This document shows positions 6,783 through 11,382 of a DNA stretch of 11,382 nt, in pieces. Where the stretch lies: contig NZ_JNYE01000153.1 of NCBI RefSeq assembly GCF_000717185.1, forward strand, positions 1 to 11,382. Reading direction: 5' to 3'. The number at the start of each line of letters is the position of its first letter. The stretch's first letter is position 1. Made by a program: the position numbers and the translations under genes. The notes below the pieces were generated by a model. The model ran no database searches and was not told the origin of the DNA. It worked only from the letters and a program-made list of their open reading frames with translations. The DNA comes from Kitasatospora phosalacinea. GTDB lineage: Bacteria > Actinomycetota > Actinomycetes > Streptomycetales > Streptomycetaceae.

Positions 6783-6882
6783 CTGAGGGCGCGGGCGGAC
6801 CCGCCGGGGGGTGCGGTCGGTTCCGTGCGGGCACGGAGGAGCCGATTCCGCCGGAACGGCGCTCCGACGGCCCGCCGGGGGG
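6757..6882. repeat. Dispersed 12-bp repeat CCCGCCGGGGGG, three copies
   Basis: Exact copies lie at 6757-6768, 6800-6811 and 6871-6882 in the non-coding stretch between the Nudix and lipase genes. The first overlaps the candidate terminator. The spacing is uneven (43 and 71 bp). This may be no more than composition. Confidence 0.4.
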
Positions 6883-6963
6883 ATTTCTGCAGCCCAGGTC
6901 AGGGGTGGGTCTGCGCGCGTAGCGAACGTTGGGGTCCCGTTCGGTGAGTGTTCGTCAATTTCT

Positions 6964-6993
6964 TTGGCATGACCGCTTCCCCCCGAGGCTACT
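6964..6993 (+). promoter_or_regulatory. Candidate promoter of the lipase gene
   Basis: TTGGCA (6964-6969) resembles a -35 box and lies in the most A/T-rich part of the gap. With an 18-nt spacer the -10 would be GCTACT (6988-6993), which is a poor but acceptable match. This would leave a leader of about 40 nt before the ATG at 7037. The exact elements are uncertain. Confidence 0.3.
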
Positions 6994-7036
6994 GACTGGT
7001 ATCCAAGTGTGGCCTGCGTCACTCATGGAGGATCAG

Positions 7037-7834
7037 ATGTCTCGCGTCCGTGCCGTCACCGTCGCGCTCACCGCGGCAGCCCTGTCCGTCACCACCCTCG
7101 TCGCCGCCACCCAGGCGAACGCCGCCGGCGTCAACTACGTCGCCCTGGGCGACTCGTACTCGGCCGGCGTCGGCTCCGGCAGCTACACCAGCGACAGCGG
7201 CAGCTGCAGCCGCAGCACCAAGGCGTACCCGTACCTGTGGAAGGCCGCGCACGCCCCGACCTCGTTCGCCTTCGTGGCCTGTTCGGGCGCGAAGACCGGC
7301 GACGTGTCGGCCAACCAGCTGAGCGCGCTGAGCAGTTCGACCACGCTGGTGTCGCTCACCATCGGCGGCAACGACGCGGGCTTCGCCTCCACCATGCAGA
7401 CCTGCGTGCTGGACAGCGAGAGCTCCTGCCTGAGCGCCGTGAACACGGCCAAGAGCTACGCCACCAACACGCTGCCGAGCAAGCTCAGCAGCCTGTACGC
7501 GCAGATCAAGGCGAAGGCGCCCAACGCGCACGTGGTGGTGCTCGGCTACCCGCACCTCTACCAGGTGCCCGGCACCTGCATCTTCGGCATCTCGAACACC
7601 AAGCGGACCGCGATCAACAGCGCGGCCGACACCCTGGACACGGTGATCGCCAAGCAGGCGGCGGACGCCGGGTTCACCTTCAAGGACGTCCGGTCGGCGT
7701 TCGCCGGGCACGAGATCTGCGGCTCCTCCACCCAGTGGCTGAACAGCACCTCGCTGCCGATCAGCGACAGCTACCACCCGAACTCGGCCGGCCAGGCCAA
7801 CGGCTACCTGCCGCTGTTCAGCGCCGCGGCCTGA
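7037..7834 (+). CDS. Secreted SGNH/GDSL lipase-esterase
   Basis: This encodes a 265-residue exported hydrolase of carboxylic esters. The N-terminus (MSRVRAVTVALTAAALSV) and the AxA site ANA at 27-29 form a Sec signal peptide. SGNH blocks are clear: block I GDSYSAG (38-44) with nucleophile Ser40, oxyanion Asn in GGND (110-113), and block V DSYHPN (244-249) with catalytic His247 and nearby Asp244. Six cysteines (57, 82, 123, 131, 181, 228) probably make three disulfides. Renumbered from residue 31 they become 27, 52, 93, 101, 151 and 198, which matches the Streptomyces rimosus lipase pattern as I recall it. GGAGGA lies 4 nt before ATG 7037; an in-frame ATG at 7025 has no ribosome-binding site. 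The gene is single, and its stop codon lies in a 12-bp repeat array that is followed by a strong hairpin. Confidence 0.94.
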   Translation: MSRVRAVTVALTAAALSVTTLVAATQANAAGVNYVALGDSYSAGVGSGSYTSDSGSCSRSTKAYPYLWKAAHAPTSFAFVACSGAKTGDVSANQLSALSSSTTLVSLTIGGNDAGFASTMQTCVLDSESSCLSAVNTAKSYATNTLPSKLSSLYAQIKAKAPNAHVVVLGYPHLYQVPGTCIFGISNTKRTAINSAADTLDTVIAKQAADAGFTFKDVRSAFAGHEICGSSTQWLNSTSLPISDSYHPNSAGQANGYLPLFSAAA

Positions 7835-7911
7835 GCCGTGGCCTGAGCCGCGGTCTGATCCGAGGCCCGATCCGCGGGGTGGTCCGCGGGGTGGTCCGCG
7901 GGGTGGTCCGC
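7828..7911. repeat. 12-bp tandem repeat, seven units, starting at the lipase stop codon
   Basis: Seven consecutive 12-bp units run without a gap. The first four are degenerate (GGCCTGAGCCGT, GGCCTGAGCCGC, GGTCTGATCCGA, GGCCCGATCCGC) and the last three are identical (GGGGTGGTCCGC). The lipase TGA (7832-7834) is inside unit one and is repeated in phase in unit two. Identical copies at one end and degraded ones at the other suggest recent expansion. The array lies between the gene and the terminator hairpin. Confidence 0.88.
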
Positions 7912-7931
7912 GAGACGTCCGTGGGGGACGA

Positions 7932-7974
7932 ACACCGGTGGCCGGGCCCGTACGACGGGCCCGGCCACCGGTGT
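7932..7974. terminator. Bidirectional intrinsic terminator (perfect 20-bp stem)
   Basis: Arms 7932-7951 and 7955-7974 are perfect reverse complements around a 3-nt loop (ACG). The stem begins ACACCGGTGG. It lies between the convergent lipase gene and the deacetylase gene, 10 nt beyond the latter's stop codon, and can work on both strands. There is no U tract, which is normal for streptomycete terminators. Confidence 0.85.
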
Positions 7975-7984
7975 CGCCGGGGGC

Positions 7985-9103
7985 TCAGCGCAGGTAGCCG
8001 GTGAGCGCCGCGGGCCGCAGGCCCGCCCGCGCCGCTGCGTCCAGGGCGCGCTGCAGGTCGGTCGTCAGGGTGTCGGTGAAGTGCAGGATGACGATGTCGC
8101 CGGGCTGCAGCGAGCCGTCGGGGTGGGAGGTGCCGGAGGCGCCCCAGCCGAAGTCGGCGTTCGCGGTGACCAGGTACTTCATGCCGCAGTTCGCGGCGGC
8201 CCGCTGGGTGTCGGCGTTCCAGGCGAAGTACGGCGGCCTCAGCAGGGTCGGGACGGTGCCGTAGTGGGCGGTGACCGCGTCCCGGGCGTCGCAGATCTCG
8301 GCCTGCTGCTCGGCGAGCGACAGGGTGGTCAGGTCGCGGTGCGAGACGGTGTGGTCCTCGATCGTCGAACCGGGCACGGCGGTGGCCCGGGCGAAGTAGT
8401 CGGGCTCGAAGCCCTCCGGCATCGGCAGCGGGAACGCGGTGACCGGGACCTGCCGGTCGGCGATCAGCTGCGCGGCCGCCGGGTCGCGCGTCCAGCCGTC
8501 GTCGACGGTGACGAAGACGACCGGGTCGGCGGTCGGCACGCTGTTCACCAGCGGGGCGGGCGCCGGGCTGTCGCCGCTCACCGTGACGTCGTCCACCGCG
8601 ATCGGGCCCTGGCCGTACCAGCCGTGCACGTACAGCTGCACCGAGGTGGTGGCCGGGCCGGTGGTGAAGGAGGTGGCCAGCTGCTGCCAGCCGTCGCCGG
8701 TGGACGCCGTCCAGGCCGGGGGCACGTCGTGGCCGGTGCCGACGGCGCCGAGGAAGGCGTACGAGCCGTGCACCCAGGCGCGGTAGGTGTAGGTGGTGTC
8801 CGGGCGCACCGCGAGGGTCTGGGTGCACTGCCCGGTGGAGTCGGCCGAGGCGGGGGTGAGGGCCAGGGCGGAGCCGCCGGTGCGGGCCGCGGCGGTGACC
8901 GCGCCCTCGCCCGCCGCGCAGTGCCAGCCGGGGACCGAGCCCCAGTCGGCCAGCGGCAGGGCGGGGATCTCGAAGCCGGGGTTGGTGGCCAGGTTCGGCG
9001 CGGGGGGCGCGGCGTCCGCGTGCGCGGCCGGGACGGTGCCGAGGGAGGTCAGCGCGGCGGTGGCGGCGAGGGCCGCGAGACGGCGGCGGGCGGAACCGAT
9101 CAC
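7985..9103 (-). CDS. Secreted polysaccharide deacetylase (NodB) with N-terminal carbohydrate-binding-like domain
   Basis: This encodes a 372-residue exported enzyme expected to remove acetyl groups from an N- or O-acetylated glycan such as chitin, peptidoglycan or xylan. The signal peptide has a basic start (SARRR), an Ala/Leu core and an AHA-D cleavage site near 27-30. Residues about 36-176 (from NLATNPGFE to IAVDDVTV) look like a jelly-roll carbohydrate-binding module of the CBM4/9 type. The NodB domain follows: TVDDG (199-203; Asp201 probable base, Asp202 metal ligand), HTVSH (251-255, both His metal ligands), RPPYF (289-293), DFGWG (317-321) and ILHF with His341. Gly is replaced by Phe in the third motif. 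GTG 9103 has GGAG 7 nt upstream. A DasR-like operator lies 95 bp upstream, which would fit control by aminosugar signals. The real glycan substrate is unknown. Confidence 0.92.
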   Translation of the reverse strand: MIGSARRRLAALAATAALTSLGTVPAAHADAAPPAPNLATNPGFEIPALPLADWGSVPGWHCAAGEGAVTAAARTGGSALALTPASADSTGQCTQTLAVRPDTTYTYRAWVHGSYAFLGAVGTGHDVPPAWTASTGDGWQQLATSFTTGPATTSVQLYVHGWYGQGPIAVDDVTVSGDSPAPAPLVNSVPTADPVVFVTVDDGWTRDPAAAQLIADRQVPVTAFPLPMPEGFEPDYFARATAVPGSTIEDHTVSHRDLTTLSLAEQQAEICDARDAVTAHYGTVPTLLRPPYFAWNADTQRAAANCGMKYLVTANADFGWGASGTSHPDGSLQPGDIVILHFTDTLTTDLQRALDAAARAGLRPAALTGYLR

Positions 9104-9193
9104 GGGTCAACTCCAGTGTGGGGGACGGGCGGAGGAGTGACTCCCGGAGGGGGCGGGGGTCGGTGGGGGCCCTGCCGCACCAGGCCGGTGCAC

Positions 9194-9209
9194 ACAATGG
9201 ACTGGACCA
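9194..9209 (-). promoter_or_regulatory. Candidate DasR-responsive element (dre) upstream of the deacetylase
   Basis: The core at 9198-9209, read on the minus strand, is TGGTCCAGTCCA. It matches the DasR core TGGTCTAGACCA at 10 of 12 positions and also resembles the direct-repeat elements of Streptomyces chitinase promoters. DasR is the GntR-family repressor that releases DNA on binding glucosamine-6-phosphate. The site is about 95 bp before the GTG start of a secreted glycan deacetylase, a typical target class. The 3' flank TTGTGT may be a -35 box, but no clear -10 is seen. Confidence 0.55.
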
Positions 9210-9254
9210 ATCCCGGCGGTCAAGCGGAACGGCCCAACCGGCGTCCGGGATCGG

Positions 9255-11078
9255 TCAACCGGCGTAGAGCTCCTCGATGTCCTGCGCGTAGCGCTCCGCC
9301 ACCGCCGAGCGGCGGATCTTCAACGAGGGCGTCAGCAGCCCGTCCTCCACCGAGAACTCGCGCGGCAGCAGCCGGAACGCCCGGATCGACTCGGCCCGCG
9401 ACACCGTGGTGTTCGCCGCCCCCACCGCCCGCTGCACCTCCTGGTGCAGCTCCGGGTCCGACAGTGCCTGCCACACGTCCAGCGGCGGCCGCCCGCGGGC
9501 CCGCAGCCAGTGCGCCAGCGCGACCTGGTCCAGCGTGATCAGCGCCGCCAGGTACGGCCGGTCGTCGCCCACCACCAGGCACTGGGCGATCAGCGGGTGC
9601 ATCCGCACCCGCTCCTCCAGCACCGCCGGGGCCAGGTTCTTGCCGCTGGAGGTGACGATCACCTCCTTCTTCCGGCCGGTCAGCGTCAGGTAGCCGTCCT
9701 CGTCCAGCTCGCCCAGGTCCCCCGTGGCCAGCCAGCCCCGGCACAGCGCCTCGTCCGAGCAGCGCGGGTGGTTGAGGTAGCCGGAGAACACCCCCGGCCC
9801 CTTCACCCACACCTCGCCGTCCTCGGCGATCGCCACCGTCGAACCCGGCAGCGGCCGGCCCACCGTGCCGAACTTCGCCCGCCGCTGCGGGTTCGCGGTC
9901 ACCGGCGCGGACGACTCGGTCAGCCCGTAGCCCTCGTACACCGTCACGCCCGCGCCCGCGAAGAACAGCCCCAGCTCCCGCCGCAGCACCGACCCGCCCG
10001 ACATCACCGTCCGCACCCGGCCGCCCAGCACCGCCCGCACCCGCTGGTACACCATCCGCTCGTACGCCGCGTGCCGCAGCCGCAGCGCGGGCGAGGGGCC
10101 CGGGCCGCTGCGGTGCGCCCGGCGCTCGCGGGCCGCCGCCCACTCCACCGCCACCTGCTCGGCCTGCTCGAACAGCTCCAGCCGCCCCGCCGCCTCCGCG
10201 GCCTCCCGGGCCCGGCGGTGGATCCGCTCGAAGACGTACGGCACCGCGTGCAGGAAGGTCGGCCCGAAGGAGGCCAGCGCGGGCAGCAGGCTGTCCGCCG
10301 ACACCTTCGCGTGGTGGCCGATCCGGACGCCGCCGCGCACCGCCGCGACCTGGGTGATCCGTCCGAACACGTGCGCCATCGGCAGGAACAGCAGCGTCGC
10401 GGGCTGCCCGCCGCCGGTGTCGCGGAACGCCTCGTCCCAGCCCGCCAGCATGGTGTCCGCCACCGCGGCGAAGTTCCCGTGCGTCAGCAGGCAGCCCTTC
10501 GGCCGGCCCGTGGTGCCCGAGGTGTAGACGATGCTCGCCAGCGAGTCCGGCGAGACCCCCAGCCGCTGGCGGTGCACCAGCGCGTCCGGCACGCCCGCGC
10601 CGTCCGCGGCCAGCTGCGCCACGCAGCCCCGGTCCAGCTGCCAGATGCCGGTGAGCTCCGGCAGCGCGTCGCACACCGCGCCCACCGTCATCGCCTGGTC
10701 CTCGTCCTCCACCACGCAGGCCACCGCCGCGGTCTCCGCCAGGATCCAGCGCACCTGGTCCGGCGAGGCCGTCGGGTACACCGGCACCGGGATCGCCCCG
10801 ACCGCCCAGAGCGCGTAGTCGAACAGCGTCCACTCCCAGCGGGTCGCCGACATCACCGCGACCCGGTCGCCGTAGCGCACCCCGCGGGTCAGCAGGCCCT
10901 TCGCCAGGGCGAGCACCTCGTCCCGGAACTGAACCGCCGTCACCGGCTCCCAGGCGCCGCCGCCCGCCCGCCGCGACAGCTGCACCAGCTGCGGCTCCCG
11001 CTCCGCCCGGTCGAACACCGAGTCGGCCAGCCCGCCGGTCGGCGCACCGCCCAGCGCGGGGCTGCTGAACTCTCGCAC
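9255..11078 (-). CDS. Long-chain fatty-acid-CoA ligase (FadD15-type AMP-binding enzyme)
   Basis: This encodes a 607-residue adenylate-forming enzyme that activates long-chain fatty acids with ATP and joins them to coenzyme A. Motifs in order are the P-loop YTSGTTGRPKG (185-195), LPMAHVFGR (232-240), the adenine-binding YEGYGLTES (381-389), TGD (452-454), the hinge region GRKKEVIVTSSGKNL (468-482) and the catalytic lysine K587 in LTPSLKIRR. The order and length match the actinobacterial FadD15-like group. GTG 11078 is chosen because it gives the family-typical beginning MREFSSPAL and has a G-rich site (GGGGGGA) just upstream. GTG 11117 would add 13 Gly-rich residues. No signal peptide or membrane helix is seen; the enzyme is cytosolic or membrane-associated. 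It is transcribed alone from the right and is followed by the deacetylase gene on the same strand after 151 bp with its own regulatory site. Confidence 0.94.
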   Translation of the reverse strand: MREFSSPALGGAPTGGLADSVFDRAEREPQLVQLSRRAGGGAWEPVTAVQFRDEVLALAKGLLTRGVRYGDRVAVMSATRWEWTLFDYALWAVGAIPVPVYPTASPDQVRWILAETAAVACVVEDEDQAMTVGAVCDALPELTGIWQLDRGCVAQLAADGAGVPDALVHRQRLGVSPDSLASIVYTSGTTGRPKGCLLTHGNFAAVADTMLAGWDEAFRDTGGGQPATLLFLPMAHVFGRITQVAAVRGGVRIGHHAKVSADSLLPALASFGPTFLHAVPYVFERIHRRAREAAEAAGRLELFEQAEQVAVEWAAARERRAHRSGPGPSPALRLRHAAYERMVYQRVRAVLGGRVRTVMSGGSVLRRELGLFFAGAGVTVYEGYGLTESSAPVTANPQRRAKFGTVGRPLPGSTVAIAEDGEVWVKGPGVFSGYLNHPRCSDEALCRGWLATGDLGELDEDGYLTLTGRKKEVIVTSSGKNLAPAVLEERVRMHPLIAQCLVVGDDRPYLAALITLDQVALAHWLRARGRPPLDVWQALSDPELHQEVQRAVGAANTTVSRAESIRAFRLLPREFSVEDGLLTPSLKIRRSAVAERYAQDIEELYAG

Positions 11079-11382
11079 GGTCCCCCCGATCCCGCCGTTC
11101 CCGTCTCCGGCCCGCACGGCCGGAGCGGTACCGGCGAAGCTACCGGATCGGCGCGGCGCTGCCCAGAGTCACCGAGCGGCAACGCCCCGCACCGGCCGCA
11201 GGGCCGCAGGTCGGGGCCATGACAGAACCCGGTCGGGAAATTAAAGGACGATCCGGACAACAGCCGATCACGATGCACTTTCACCCTACGAACGGGTGGT
11301 CAGGAAGTAGTAGGCTCGCGGCTCTCGACCCCCGCCCGTACCCACCCCCGCCCGTACCCACCCCTGCCCACGCGCACCCACC
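11079..11382. other. Right-edge intergenic region
   Basis: No gene can be supported in these 304 bases. The part next to the ligase probably holds its promoter; on the minus strand TAGCTT (11136-11141) is a possible -10 about 58 nt before the GTG, without a clear -35. A short A/T-rich patch lies at 11238-11246. On the plus strand TAGGCT (11311-11316) resembles a streptomycete -10 box and could serve a gene beyond the right edge. The end is occupied by a C-rich repeat. Confidence 0.45.
11329..11360. repeat. 16-bp direct repeat, two exact copies
   Basis: CCCCCGCCCGTACCCA occurs twice in tandem (11329-11344 and 11345-11360), followed by a degenerate related stretch to about 11380. It lies just downstream of the TAGGCT box and may be part of a leader of a gene that starts outside the window. 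Confidence 0.7.

Larger units (their letters stand above)
6743..7036. other. Intergenic region upstream of the lipase gene
   Basis: These 294 bp hold no gene that I can support. The left half is GC-rich, with the three 12-bp repeats and a perfect 7-bp inverted repeat (TCCGTGC and GCACGGA, 6822-6837). The right half, from about 6920, is clearly richer in A/T and is likely to contain the lipase promoter and any regulator sites. Confidence 0.6.

Noticed and set aside
6757..6882. CRISPR-like repeat array
   Set aside because: The copies are only 12 bp long, there are three, the spacing is uneven, and no cas gene is present.
7818..9197. Alternative longer minus frame across the deacetylase
   Set aside because: It is a shifted reading rich in Arg and Pro without motifs. 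The frame from GTG 9103 carries the signal peptide and all NodB motifs.

Overview
The window is very GC-rich DNA with near-total G/C at third codon positions, GTG and ATG starts, and Sec-secreted enzymes typical of the Streptomycetaceae. It most likely comes from a chromosome of Streptomyces or a close relative such as Kitasatospora. I see no rRNA, tRNA, CRISPR array, insertion sequence or phage gene.

Layout. Positions 1-395 are uncertain, with coding-like composition but no clean gene. Next on the plus strand come a small CxxC/CxxC zinc-ribbon protein (396-683, probably leaderless), an alpha/beta hydrolase (709-1533) and a tiny overlapping ORF of 36 codons (1505-1615) that ends inside an 8-bp tandem repeat. 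Converging on these from the minus strand is the sbcD-sbcC pair (5932-4760 and 4713-1684), which encodes the Mre11/Rad50-type nuclease-ATPase that processes DNA ends and hairpins. A Nudix hydrolase (6149-6742) is divergent from sbcD. After a 294-bp gap comes a secreted SGNH lipase/esterase (7037-7834). Its stop codon lies in the first unit of a 12-bp tandem repeat, followed by a perfect 20-bp inverted repeat that probably terminates transcription from both sides. On the other side of that hairpin, on the minus strand, are a secreted protein with an N-terminal carbohydrate-binding-like domain and a NodB polysaccharide deacetylase domain (9103-7985), and then a FadD15-type long-chain acyl-CoA synthetase (11078-9255). 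The right edge is a non-coding stretch with a 16-bp direct repeat.

How the genes work together. SbcC and SbcD form one complex and are almost certainly co-transcribed. The divergent Nudix enzyme could act in nucleotide-pool cleaning, but only its position suggests this. The lipase and deacetylase are independent exported hydrolases. Upstream of the deacetylase gene is a good match to the DasR-responsive element, which suggests control by N-acetylglucosamine or chitin signals. The acyl-CoA synthetase is a housekeeping lipid-metabolism enzyme. This is mostly an ordinary core-genome region. The points of real curiosity are the tiny ORF at 1505-1615, the leaderless zinc-ribbon gene, the candidate DasR site, the lost catalytic histidine in the hydrolase, and the repeated pattern of short tandem repeats at gene ends.
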